Source: Plesiocystis pacifica SIR-1 (GTDB taxonomy: Bacteria; Myxococcota_A; Polyangia; Nannocystales; Nannocystaceae). Taken from it: 64,000 bases of DNA. Below, in pieces: positions 13,941 to 21,948 of the stretch. Under the pieces are notes generated by a model that was not told the DNA's origin, made no database searches, and saw nothing but the letters and a program-made list of their open reading frames with translations. The DNA is taken from positions 62,001-126,000 of the forward strand of contig NZ_ABCS01000018.1 in NCBI RefSeq assembly GCF_000170895.1, read 5' to 3'. Made by a program: the position numbers and the translations under genes. Each line of letters begins with the position of its first letter. The first letter of the stretch is position 1.

Positions 13941-14680
13941 GCGAGTCCGGCGTGCCTTCGTGGGTGTGGTGGACCCTGGGTGCGTCGGCGCTCGGCGGGC
14001 TGGGGCTGGCCTTGGTCAAGAGCGCCCCCTCGCCGGGCTATGACATCTTGCTCCGCCGAACGGGGGAGCTCCCCGATGCGGTGCACACCCTGGCAGCGCT
14101 CCAGCGCTACACCGAGAGCCGGGGCAACTCGCTCACGGGGCTGGGCAAGGTCGAGCTCTTCCCGGCGTGGGCGAAGCCGCGGCAGGCCCCCCGAGACCAG
14201 CAGGTCGCCGAGGCGAAGGCGGCCGCGACGGCCTACGACCGCAACGCGGAGGCCTACGCGGACTCGCCCCACCCGCGATACATGTGGGTGTTTGGCTCGG
14301 GCGGCGCCTACGGACTGCTGCCCGCCAACGCCCTTGCCCCGTGGAAGGGCACCCAAGCGCTGATGACCGGGCGCGTGTCGCCCTACGACGTGTTCAGTCC
14401 GTGGAAGTCGACGGTGTTCTTCCTCGAGTACGTGCGTCGGCTGATCGCGCGAGATGATTTTCGGAGGCTGCCCGACAGCGCCAAGACGGTGCTGACCGTC
14501 AAGCGAGGGATGGCCTCGCCGGCGTTGATGGCGGACATCCATGAGGCGAAGGCCCGCTCGCGGACGACCCGGCGCAACTGCGAGCGGGCCTGCGAGGCGC
14601 TCGGCCTGGCCAAGAGCGTGTTGGAGCGGCGCGTGCCCGAGGAGTGGCCGAAGTATCGCGGGGCCGCGCTGATCCCATGA
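13937..14680 (+). CDS. Membrane-anchored lytic-transglycosylase-like protein (block E, copy A)
   Basis: 247 aa, GTG start overlapping the previous stop (GTGA). An N-terminal span (VPSWVWWTLGASALGGLGLA) is followed by a domain resembling SLT-type transglycosylases: a candidate catalytic Glu in RYTESRGNSLTGLG, a GLMQ-like segment FGSGGAYGLLPANAL, and DVFSPWKSTVFFLEYVRRLI in place of the usual N-x-x-A-x-x-YL. It would cleave peptidoglycan glycan strands. The paralogue at 63160-63906 conserves all three segments. The assignment is by motif pattern and could be wrong in detail. Confidence 0.68.
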   Translation: MSESGVPSWVWWTLGASALGGLGLALVKSAPSPGYDILLRRTGELPDAVHTLAALQRYTESRGNSLTGLGKVELFPAWAKPRQAPRDQQVAEAKAAATAYDRNAEAYADSPHPRYMWVFGSGGAYGLLPANALAPWKGTQALMTGRVSPYDVFSPWKSTVFFLEYVRRLIARDDFRRLPDSAKTVLTVKRGMASPALMADIHEAKARSRTTRRNCERACEALGLAKSVLERRVPEEWPKYRGAALIP

Positions 14681-14710
14681 GGTTTTGAAGCGAGGAAGTG
14701 GAGAACAAGG

Positions 14711-15589
14711 ATGAGTAGCAAGCTAATCGGATGGTTGGCCGCGGGCGTCGCACTGGCGACGGGCGTGGGCGCCCTGGTCTGGTACCTCAAGCGGCGCGAG
14801 GACAAGACGGCGGAGGACGAGGAGCCCTCGGAGGCGAAGCAGGGACCGACGCCGAGCGGACCGCCACGGGAGACCGAGGAGGCGGACGGCTCGACGCCGG
14901 ACAGCGAAAAGGACAAGCGTCATCGGCCGGCCTTTGACTTTCTCGATCGGGACACCCTCCCGGCGGCGCTGATCGAGGCGATCGACGACAGCTTCGGCAA
15001 CGGCTGGGCGGCGTCCGAGGAGGTCGTCGACGATCTCGAGCCCGAAGACGTGGTCGTGTTCGCGGTGAAGAGCCAGCCGACGGGGCCGTACACGCGGCCT
15101 GTGGAGGAGGTGCTGTCTGGTCATGTCCTCGAGGTTGAGGATGAGGCGGTCAAGACTCGGGTGATGGGGCCAGTGAAGCACTCCGAGCACTTCGGGACCA
15201 AGGCCGGGCACGGTCTGAGGGCGGGGGCGATCGTCGACGTGCCGAAGTCGGTGATCTTGGTGGCGGCGTCGGAGCAGACCGGCGATGGTTATGACGGGCG
15301 CGGGCCTTCGGTGGCGGCCTTCAAGCCGACGTCGCACACGAAGCAGGTCTACGAGGTCCGGCCGGGGACGCCCTATGACCTGAAGATGCCGTATCGGACG
15401 GAGGAGCTCGAGTGGTACATCGAGCCGAATACGGGGGTGATGCTGCACATCGGGCAGGATGGGCTGCTCGAGCAGATCATGTTCCCCGAGGACAACCCGC
15501 GGGGCTCGTTCGTGGTGCGGTGCCTCGACAATGACCCGGAGGTGGGCAAGGTGCTCGTCGGACGCTGGGAGTTCGAGCTCGGGGCGTAG
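14711..15589 (+). CDS. N-terminally anchored protein of unknown function
   Basis: 292 aa. One N-terminal span (KLIGWLAAGVALATGVGALV) leads to a charged linker and a globular domain with many Val/Gly/Asp residues (DLEPEDVVVFAVKSQPTGPY; KHSEHFGTKAGHGLRAGAIV; NPRGSFVVRCLDNDPEVGKV). The predicted orientation places the domain outside the cytoplasm or inside a particle. No family is recognised. It begins 30 bp after the transglycosylase-like gene, with AGGAAGTGGAG upstream, and is 6 bp before the methyltransferase gene. Any copy B counterpart lies beyond the window. Confidence 0.75.
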   Translation: MSSKLIGWLAAGVALATGVGALVWYLKRREDKTAEDEEPSEAKQGPTPSGPPRETEEADGSTPDSEKDKRHRPAFDFLDRDTLPAALIEAIDDSFGNGWAASEEVVDDLEPEDVVVFAVKSQPTGPYTRPVEEVLSGHVLEVEDEAVKTRVMGPVKHSEHFGTKAGHGLRAGAIVDVPKSVILVAASEQTGDGYDGRGPSVAAFKPTSHTKQVYEVRPGTPYDLKMPYRTEELEWYIEPNTGVMLHIGQDGLLEQIMFPEDNPRGSFVVRCLDNDPEVGKVLVGRWEFELGA

Positions 15590-15595
15590 GAGTAG

Positions 15596-18500
15596 ATGAT
15601 GGAGATTCAGGCGCGAGCGCTTCGCGTCGCGGATGTCGTGCGCATCCCCGGCGACGGAGAACGGGAGGTGTTTGCCTTGGAGGCCTCGCCGGAGGGAGTC
15701 CGGGTGTGGTTTCGGCGGGCGGATGGGTCGAGCGGGAGCGGGGCTCCTGATGCGGACTGGAGGTGTGAGGAGGTGTTGGAGGTGCAGCGGCCGGGGTCGT
15801 TGTTTGGGGACGGGGGGATCGCTGAACCGGAGGTGAGGGAGAGCGAGCCGCTGCGGTTGAGCTACTCGAAGGCGGAGGGGGTGCTGCTGTGTGGGGAGAC
15901 CTATCCGTACAAGGAGGCGATCAAGCGGGTTCGGGAGCCGTTTCGCTTTCAGTTCTCGCGGCGGTTGCCGAAAGGGTGCGCGTGGTACGTGCGCGGGTCT
16001 CGGGGGAAGGCTGTGAGCCGGGCGGAGCTCGATCGGCTGGCGGAGGCCCTAGTCGCGGAGGGGGTGCCGGTGGTGACGATCTTCGACGGGCCGCCGGTGC
16101 GGGCGGGGGCTGTGCCGGCGTCGAAGGCGGGGCGGAGGCCAGACAACGCGAAGCGGGCGGCGAAGCTGCGGGGGATCGCGGACAAGGCGGAGGCGGCGGC
16201 TGAGAAGGAGCTCGGTGCCGAGCGGGTGGAGAACACGGCGCGGCGGGCGAGCATGGCCGCGAACATCCGCGAGCGGGCCGAGTTTGACCGGGTGCTCGCG
16301 CGGACGATCCGACGCGCAGCGGACGCGGTCGAGGCGGGGGAGCTCGAGTATGTGTCTCGGCTGTCGAGCAAGGCTCAGGTCGAGGCGCTGGATCTCGCGC
16401 TGCGTCGGGGGATGTGGGAGCGAGCGCGAAAGGAGGGGCGCTCGATCGACTACCGCTTCGAGCAGCCCACCCTCGAGGACATTCAGTACGTGAAGCTCTC
16501 TCGACCCTGGGCACGGAAGAGGGAGCTCGAAGAGCTGGCCCAGGCAGCGCACCGACTGCATGGGCTCGGGGAGGAGCGGCGGCAGGTCTTGGCCGCGGCG
16601 ATGCGGGGGAGCGCGGAGCAGGGGCTGGAGCTTAGCGACGCCGAGATGGCCGCGGTCCTGAAGCTGGCCCGGGCGGTGCGCAAGGCCGATGGGCGCGAGC
16701 TGCCGTGGTCGAGCAAGGACTTGCTGGAGCGGATCCGGGAGTTCGGGCGCTTCGTGAACCTCGGGGTCACGACGACCGAGCAGCTTCAGGCGGCTGCGCG
16801 GGAGTACGTGGGGTGCTGTCGAGGGAAGGAGGAAGCGCGCCGAGAGGACCCGCTCGCGGCCAAGAAGCGAGAGCTTCGGTTTGCGAAGATCCCCGGGTAC
16901 TTCCCGACGCCGCTCGAGCTCGGCGAGCGCATGGTGGAGCTCGCGGCGATCCGGCCGGGGATGCGGGTCCTGGAGCCCTCGGCAGGGTCGGGGGCGATCG
17001 CGGAGGTGATCCGGCGTCGGCATCCGCGGGCGGTGCTCGAGGTGATCGAGCGGCAGGTGAGCTTGCGGGAGATTCTTCGCGGCGAGGGCTTCGAGCTCGT
17101 GGGCGATGACTTCACGAGCTTCGAGGCCGCGACGCCCTACGACCGCATCGTGATGAACCCGCCCTTTGAGAAGCGGCAAGACGTCGAGCACATCGAGCGG
17201 GCGCTGACCCTGCTCGCGCCTGGAGGGCGGCTCGTGGCGATCGCCGCGGGGGGCCTGGAGCAGCGCAGCGATCGCAAGTCGAGGGCGCTGGTCGAGAAGC
17301 TGGGGAAGCTCGGCGCGAGCTTCGAGACGCTGCCGAGCGGGACCTTCGCGGAGTCGGGGACGCAGGTGCAGACGGTGTTGATCGTGGCGGCGAAGCCTGG
17401 GGAGAGGAAGAAGGAGCGGGCGATGGCGAAGAAGTCGAAGAGCAAGGCCCACCCGAAGTGGAGGATCGCGGCGCTCAAGGACGCGTGGAAGGCCCACACC
17501 AAGCGAGTGGGGGATCCCAGTCGAGTCGACTGGAAGAACATCCCGAAGACCTCGTGCTTTGTCCGGGAGTCCGGGGATGCCTCGGTGACGCTGTGCCCGG
17601 CGATCCAAAAGCACGCGGTGGGGGCGTGCCCTCCGATCGACCGAGCGGGTAAGCAGTTCATGCTCTGCCAGGTCGACGAGGAGCTCGAGTTTTTCCCGGC
17701 TCGCAACGAGGGGGTGCTCGACGCGTCCGCGGAGGCCACCAACCGACTCGTCCGGGGCCGAAAGGCGGCGGCTCCCACCGCGCCCCTGCCCGACCCTGCG
17801 GGGGACGACCTCGAGGGCCTCGAGCGCGTGCTCGACCAGCTCGCGCCGACCCGCATCGTCTACACGAAGTCGATGCCGCTCGCACCGCTCTATGTGAAGG
17901 CGAGCCCGCCCAACGTCGTGCGACCCAACGGCTCGGAGGTCTCGATCCTCGGCTGGCCTGGGGAGATCAGCGCGGACGAGACGCTCCGGCCAATGGTCTC
18001 GGCGGGCGGGCGAATGCCGCTCGTCGAGTTTCGAGATCGCTTGGTGAGCGGCGAGCTGACCGTGTACCTGGGCAACGTCTCGCCGCGGACCGTCAGCGCC
18101 TTGCTCGAGCACATCCCGGGTCATCGGCGAGCGGCCCTGGGCAAGGCTGGTCTGACCATGCACGACGTCCAGTACGGGCGCTTCGCGGGTCGCAGCGTCT
18201 ATTGGCTGCACGACCACGAGGCCCAGGAGACTTACGGGCCCGTGCTGGCGTCGGGCAAGCTGGTGAAGAGCCGGGCGATCCTCAACCAGTTCGCCAGCGC
18301 GGCGAAGCTCGAGCTCCCGCTGCCCGATCTGCCCAAGGGGATGAGCCTCGACGACTCCGTGCTCGTCGCCATGTTGCTCAAGGGGCGGCGTGTCTGGTCG
18401 GCCTGGCATCGACCGACGCAGGCGGTCTACTTCAAGGCCGAGGGGGAGGAGTGGACGAACCGCGGGTCGATGCCGCTGCGTGGCAAGTGGCGGACCAAGG

Positions 18501-19594
18501 GGGGCTTTCCCGACTTTCAGCACCGCATGGCGATGACCCTGCTCGAGCAGCTGCCCAACATGCCGCGGACGGTGACGCCTCGGGTCGCCGGGGCGTGGCT
18601 GGGGGTCCTCTTCCCGAGTGACTTCGGTAAGAAGGTGACTTTCGAGCCTCCGACGAACGCCACGCTCGACGTCGAGACGACCGAAGAGCAAGCGCGGGAG
18701 TACACGGCGCTCGCCTTCGAGAATCCCGACGACAACGTGCTGCCGATCTGGGTCGAGCTGGCACCGAAGCGGATCAAGTGGGCGCGAGCCTGGGTGCGCA
18801 AGCAAGAGCGGGTCCGGAAGAAGGCGGAGAAGGCGGAGAAGGAGGAAAAGATGGCGGCGAAGACAAAGAAGAAGACTGCAACCAAGAAGGCCTCGGCCAA
18901 GAAGTCAGCGACCAAGAAGGGCACGGCCCAGAAGGCCACGGCCAAGAAGCCAGCGACCAAGAAGGCCTCGACCAAGAAGGTCGCGACCAAGAAGGCCACG
19001 GCGAAGAAGGCCTCGACCAAGAAGGCCGCGACCAAGAAGGCCGCGACCAAGAAGGCCGCGACCAAGAAGGCCGCGACCAAGAAGGCCGCGACCAAGAAGT
19101 CCGCGACCAAGAAGTCCGCGACCAAGAAGGCCACGGCGAAGAAGGCCACCACCAAGAAGAGCGCGACCAAGAAGAAGGCTGCAGCCAAGAAGGCGTCAAC
19201 GAAGAGGTCCTCGGCCAAGTCCAGCTCCAAGGCCAAGGCGCCGACCCTCACCAATAAAGACCTCCGCGCCTGGAAGTCCCGACTCCGCCGGCGCGACGTC
19301 GTCCGCTTCCGCAAGAACTCCCGCATCGCCACCGGCCTCGGTGTCTCCCCCTCCCGAGAGTTCGTCGTCCTCCGCGTCCAGACCCTCGGCGACCAGACCT
19401 TCGCCGTCCTCGATCTGGGCCTCACCGACCCCGCCGCCGCCCCGGCGATCCCCGTCGGTCACCTCGTCCTCGTCAAGCGCCCCGAAGCCATGCCCGAAGA
19501 CATCCGCAACTGCGCCGCGCGTCTCGCCAAGCTCGGGGGCCCGATCTCCGAGGCCACGCAGCAGATCATGGCCGAGCTCGCCCGGAGGTACTGA
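15596..19594 (+). CDS. Large N6-adenine methyltransferase-like protein with histone-H1-like tail
   Basis: 1332 aa. Residues about 1-420 are charged and helical. A class I methyltransferase follows: motif [18 protein letters not shown] and motif IV IVMNPPF (about 440-600), similar to plasmid/phage N6 enzymes. About 610-1085 is an unrecognised basic domain. About 1090-1205 is a Lys/Ala/Thr tract of ATKKA-type pentapeptides like bacterial histone H1, then a compact end domain ([20 protein letters not shown]). It probably methylates and binds or condenses DNA. Two in-frame ATGs with good ribosome-binding sites (17423 and 18851) suggest separate shorter products. Sits between the block E operon and the amidase. 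Confidence 0.82.
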   Translation: MMEIQARALRVADVVRIPGDGEREVFALEASPEGVRVWFRRADGSSGSGAPDADWRCEEVLEVQRPGSLFGDGGIAEPEVRESEPLRLSYSKAEGVLLCGETYPYKEAIKRVREPFRFQFSRRLPKGCAWYVRGSRGKAVSRAELDRLAEALVAEGVPVVTIFDGPPVRAGAVPASKAGRRPDNAKRAAKLRGIADKAEAAAEKELGAERVENTARRASMAANIRERAEFDRVLARTIRRAADAVEAGELEYVSRLSSKAQVEALDLALRRGMWERARKEGRSIDYRFEQPTLEDIQYVKLSRPWARKRELEELAQAAHRLHGLGEERRQVLAAAMRGSAEQGLELSDAEMAAVLKLARAVRKADGRELPWSSKDLLERIREFGRFVNLGVTTTEQLQAAAREYVGCCRGKEEARREDPLAAKKRELRFAKIPGYFPTPLELGERMVELAAIRPGMRVLEPSAGSGAIAEVIRRRHPRAVLEVIERQVSLREILRGEGFELVGDDFTSFEAATPYDRIVMNPPFEKRQDVEHIERALTLLAPGGRLVAIAAGGLEQRSDRKSRALVEKLGKLGASFETLPSGTFAESGTQVQTVLIVAAKPGERKKERAMAKKSKSKAHPKWRIAALKDAWKAHTKRVGDPSRVDWKNIPKTSCFVRESGDASVTLCPAIQKHAVGACPPIDRAGKQFMLCQVDEELEFFPARNEGVLDASAEATNRLVRGRKAAAPTAPLPDPAGDDLEGLERVLDQLAPTRIVYTKSMPLAPLYVKASPPNVVRPNGSEVSILGWPGEISADETLRPMVSAGGRMPLVEFRDRLVSGELTVYLGNVSPRTVSALLEHIPGHRRAALGKAGLTMHDVQYGRFAGRSVYWLHDHEAQETYGPVLASGKLVKSRAILNQFASAAKLELPLPDLPKGMSLDDSVLVAMLLKGRRVWSAWHRPTQAVYFKAEGEEWTNRGSMPLRGKWRTKGGFPDFQHRMAMTLLEQLPNMPRTVTPRVAGAWLGVLFPSDFGKKVTFEPPTNATLDVETTEEQAREYTALAFENPDDNVLPIWVELAPKRIKWARAWVRKQERVRKKAEKAEKEEKMAAKTKKKTATKKASAKKSATKKGTAQKATAKKPATKKASTKKVATKKATAKKASTKKAATKKAATKKAATKKAATKKAATKKSATKKSATKKATAKKATTKKSATKKKAAAKKASTKRSSAKSSSKAKAPTLTNKDLRAWKSRLRRRDVVRFRKNSRIATGLGVSPSREFVVLRVQTLGDQTFAVLDLGLTDPAAAPAIPVGHLVLVKRPEAMPEDIRNCAARLAKLGGPISEATQQIMAELARRY
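17411..17425 (+). promoter_or_regulatory. Internal ribosome-binding site and in-frame ATG (17423)
   Basis: AAGGAG lies 6 nt before ATG 17423, in frame within the 1332-aa ORF just after the methyltransferase domain. Translation from here would start [20 protein letters not shown] and run to 19594 (723 aa). Confidence 0.4.
18841..18853 (+). promoter_or_regulatory. Internal ribosome-binding site and in-frame ATG (18851) for an H1-like product
   Basis: GGAGG lies 5 nt before ATG 18851, an ideal spacing, exactly at the start of the Lys/Ala-rich tract ([13 protein letters not shown]). Translation from here would yield a 247-aa stand-alone histone-H1-like protein ending at 19594. Confidence 0.55.
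18869..19210 (+). repeat. 15-bp coding repeats encoding ATKKA pentapeptides
   Basis: Roughly twenty tandem, partly degenerate units built on GACCAAGAAGGCCGC encode (A/S/T)TKKA-type pentapeptides. The central five units (about 19018-19095) are nearly identical, which implies recent expansion by slippage or unequal crossing-over. Confidence 0.85.
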
Positions 19595-19596
19595 CC

Positions 19597-20223
19597 ATGA
19601 TCGGCTTCATCGTTGGATTCACCCCCATCGCAGTCGCAGGCGCCTTCGCCCTGTGGACCCGCGTCGATCGCCGCCCCGAGATCATCAACCTCCTCGACGC
19701 CTCCCCCACCAGCAAGCGACACAAGCGCTCAAAGGGCTTCGACGCTGTCGTCCTCCACCAGACCGGCTTCTCCCGCGGCAACGACCCCACCCGCTACCGC
19801 AAGGTCACCGCCCACTTCGTCATCCTCCCCGACGGCAAGATCATCCAGCTCCACCCTCTGTCCGCGAAGCTCTGGGCCGCCGACGGCTTCAACAACCGCT
19901 CCGTTTCGATCGAGTTCGCCGGCAACTTCAAGGCTGCGACTGGCAAGTGGTGGAGCCCTGACAAGTACGGCGCCGACGAGCCGACCCCAGCGCAGATCCA
20001 AGCCGGTCGCGCCCTCCTCCGCATGCTCAAGTCGATCGGCATCCGCCACGTCTTCGCCCACCGCCAGAGCTCGGCGAAGCGCGGCAACGACCCGGGCCCG
20101 CAGATCTGGGCCTCCGTCGGCGAGTGGGCGATCCGCTCCCTCGAGCTCGACAACGGAGGGCCCAACTACGCGATCGGAGGCGGCTCCCCGATCCCCGACC
20201 AGTGGCGCCGACCCACGCCCTGA
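19597..20223 (+). CDS. PGRP/Amidase_2-type N-acetylmuramoyl-L-alanine amidase
   Basis: 208 aa. An N-terminal hydrophobic helix (IGFIVGFTPIAVAGAFALW) could be a signal anchor. The amidase domain shows zinc-ligand positions in VVLHQTG, AHFVILPDG and VFAHRQSS, with NDPGPQIWASV at the end as in phage endolysins of the T7 lysozyme type. It would cut the amide bond between N-acetylmuramic acid and the peptide stem. A GGAGG site precedes the ATG and the gene follows the methyltransferase stop by 2 bp. Its position before xis and int fits an endolysin of a mobile element. Confidence 0.88.
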   Translation: MIGFIVGFTPIAVAGAFALWTRVDRRPEIINLLDASPTSKRHKRSKGFDAVVLHQTGFSRGNDPTRYRKVTAHFVILPDGKIIQLHPLSAKLWAADGFNNRSVSIEFAGNFKAATGKWWSPDKYGADEPTPAQIQAGRALLRMLKSIGIRHVFAHRQSSAKRGNDPGPQIWASVGEWAIRSLELDNGGPNYAIGGGSPIPDQWRRPTP

Positions 20224-20274
20224 CCCCGGTCGCTCCCATCCCTGTTCCGTTCCCAACTTTCGGAGACCGCCCCC

Positions 20275-20490
20275 ATGCCCACCCAAGCCCCCGCCGATCT
20301 CCCCCCGATCCTCAAGACGTCCGAGGTCGCCGCGCTCCTCCGAGTCAACCGCAAGACCCTCTACGAGGCCATCAAGCACGAGCAGATCCCCGGCGTCATC
20401 CGAGTCGGTCGCTGCCTCCGCTTCCAGCGCGACGTGGTGCTAGGCTGGTTGGGCCAAGGCGGCGTTATCTCTGGCCGAAAGGACCCCTAG
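20275..20490 (+). CDS. Excisionase-like helix-turn-helix protein
   Basis: 71 aa. A MerR-like HTH_17 domain covers nearly all of it: LKTSEVAALLRVNRKTLYEA, then KHEQIPGVIRVGRCLRFQRD with the expected wing. Such proteins next to a tyrosine integrase usually act as recombination directionality factors or regulators. It ends 2 bp before the integrase start, so the pair is co-translated. Confidence 0.88.
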   Translation: MPTQAPADLPPILKTSEVAALLRVNRKTLYEAIKHEQIPGVIRVGRCLRFQRDVVLGWLGQGGVISGRKDP

Positions 20491-20492
20491 AG

Positions 20493-21641
20493 ATGAGCGT
20501 CCGTAAACGTACCCGGACCTGCGCGGACGGCAGTGTCCGATCCAAGTACATGATCCACATCGAGTTCACCCACCCCAATGGCCGTCGGCAGACCGTTCGC
20601 AAGGTCTCGCCCGTCCAGACGCGCCGGGGTGCCGAAGCCTATGAGCGGCAGCTACGTAACGCGCTGCTCACGGGCACCTACGACAAGGAAGCCCAAGCCG
20701 ACCAGGCGCCGACCTTCCGGGTGTTCGCCCGGGAGTTCCAGACCAACTACGTGGCCACGAACAACAAGCCCAGCACGCAGCGCAGCAAAGAGCGGGTTCT
20801 CAGGCTCCACCTGATCCCCTTCTTTGGCTACATGCGCCTGGACGCGATCGGGCCCCGCCACATCGAGCGCTACAAGGCGACCAAGCTCAAGGACTACTCC
20901 CGCAAGACCCTCAACAACCACCTGACGATCCTGCGCAAGCTGCTCGAGACGGCCCGCGAGTGGGGCCTGATCGACAAGGTCCCGTCGATCCGCTGGCTCA
21001 AAGCGGCCAAGCCCGAGTTTCGCTGGCTCGACTTCGCCGAGGCCGAGCGCCTGCTCGAGGCGTCGCGCTGCGAGCCCGAGTGGCGCATGATGATCCTGCT
21101 GGGCCTGCGAACGGGCCTGCGTCAGGGCGAGCTCCTCGCCCTGCGCTGGCAGGATGTCTGCTTCGAGGCCCGGCGGATCGCCGTCCGCCAAGCGGTGGCC
21201 GAGGGGATCCTCGGCACGCCCAAGAGCGGGCGCGCCCGCGAGGTACCCCTGAGCCCGGCGACGCTCGCCGAGTTCGTCCGGCATCAGGCCCGCTACCGAC
21301 ACTTGCGCAGCCCCTGGGTGTTCTGCCAGCTCGACGGCGACCATGCCGGCGAGATGCTGACCAAGGGCATGTGCAAGTGGCCGCTTCGACGGGCGCGGGA
21401 TCGGGCCGACCTCGAGGCCCTCGGGTGGCACGACCTGCGTCACAGCTTCGCCTCGCACCTCGCCATGCGCGGCGTCCCGCTCAAGGCGATCCAGGAGTTG
21501 CTCGGTCACTCGACGATCGAGATGACCATGCGCTACGCCCACCTCGCGCCGTCAACGTTGATCGACGCCGTGGCAGCGCTCGATCCGCAACAGCACCATG
21601 ACAGCACCACGTCGCTCCTCGAACTGAAAACGGGCAGCTAG
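20493..21641 (+). CDS. Tyrosine site-specific integrase
   Basis: 382 aa. An N-terminal AP2-like arm-binding region (YMIHIEFTHPNGRRQTVRKV) is followed by a SAM-like core-binding domain (TLNNHLTILRKLLETAREWG). The catalytic domain has RTGLRQGELLALRW, HDLRHSFASHLA, LGHSTIEMTMRYAHL, giving the R-H-R-H-Y set. It integrates and excises DNA at an att site. The ATG at 20493 is 2 bp after the xis stop. The stop codon lies inside a perfect palindrome that probably ends transcription. The adjacent tRNA-like fragment is the likely att site. Confidence 0.96.
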   Translation: MSVRKRTRTCADGSVRSKYMIHIEFTHPNGRRQTVRKVSPVQTRRGAEAYERQLRNALLTGTYDKEAQADQAPTFRVFAREFQTNYVATNNKPSTQRSKERVLRLHLIPFFGYMRLDAIGPRHIERYKATKLKDYSRKTLNNHLTILRKLLETAREWGLIDKVPSIRWLKAAKPEFRWLDFAEAERLLEASRCEPEWRMMILLGLRTGLRQGELLALRWQDVCFEARRIAVRQAVAEGILGTPKSGRAREVPLSPATLAEFVRHQARYRHLRSPWVFCQLDGDHAGEMLTKGMCKWPLRRARDRADLEALGWHDLRHSFASHLAMRGVPLKAIQELLGHSTIEMTMRYAHLAPSTLIDAVAALDPQQHHDSTTSLLELKTGS

Positions 21642-21661
21642 GGTACCCTAGCTGCCCGTTT
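21628..21661. terminator. Perfect 34-bp palindrome at the integrase stop codon
   Basis: The 17-bp arms around GGGTACCC pair perfectly and end in an A-run on the left and TTT on the right, so it could act as a bidirectional intrinsic terminator. The integrase TAG (21639-21641) is inside the stem. It also closely borders the putative att site. Confidence 0.75.
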
Positions 21662-21667
21662 CCGGGT

Positions 21668-21690
21668 TGGAGGCGCGGGGAGTCGAACCC
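21668..21690 (-). other. tRNA/tmRNA 3'-end-like fragment, putative integration (att) site
   Basis: The minus strand reads GGGTTCGACTCCCCG followed by CGCCTCCA: a T-loop plus the 3' acceptor strand. The rest of a tRNA is missing; no matching GGAGGCG acceptor strand lies upstream on the minus strand and the T-stem pairs poorly. Such partial copies arise when integrases recombine into tRNA or tmRNA genes. The following stretch to 21948 holds no gene I can support. The partner att site is not found in the window. Confidence 0.55.
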
Positions 21691-21948
21691 GTCTCTCAGC
21701 TTGCGGAAAACCTGAATGATCAGGCGACCTTGGCCCGCACGCCGTTGAGATTACAAGGGATTCGGCGTCCCGGCGTAGTCCGTCTCGTTCTCTGTAGCTC
21801 CGTCTCGTCCCGCTCCGTCGTGGCACACTGGCGGCACAAGGACGTTCCGCGACGAGGCTGTCAAAGAGCGCCAAGTGACCTCCGGACTTCGCACTGCTGT
21901 GTTGAGCGCAGAGGAGGACGGGCACCCGCTACGCCAGGCCCCGTTCCC

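Noticed and set aside
5657..15589. Tailed-phage structural module
   Set aside because: No portal, terminase, tape-measure, baseplate or tail-fibre motif was recognised; the viral hypothesis is kept only as one option.
16049..18805. 918-codon open frame on the minus strand
   Set aside because: It lies antisense to the methyltransferase gene, has Arg/Pro/His-biased composition and no motifs. It is a product of high third-position GC.
18869..19210. Noncoding minisatellite
   Set aside because: The repeats are multiples of 3, in frame, and encode a known H1-like composition.
21660..21760. Complete tRNA gene on the minus strand
   Set aside because: Only the T-loop and 3' acceptor strand are present; no matching 5' acceptor strand or anticodon arm is found.
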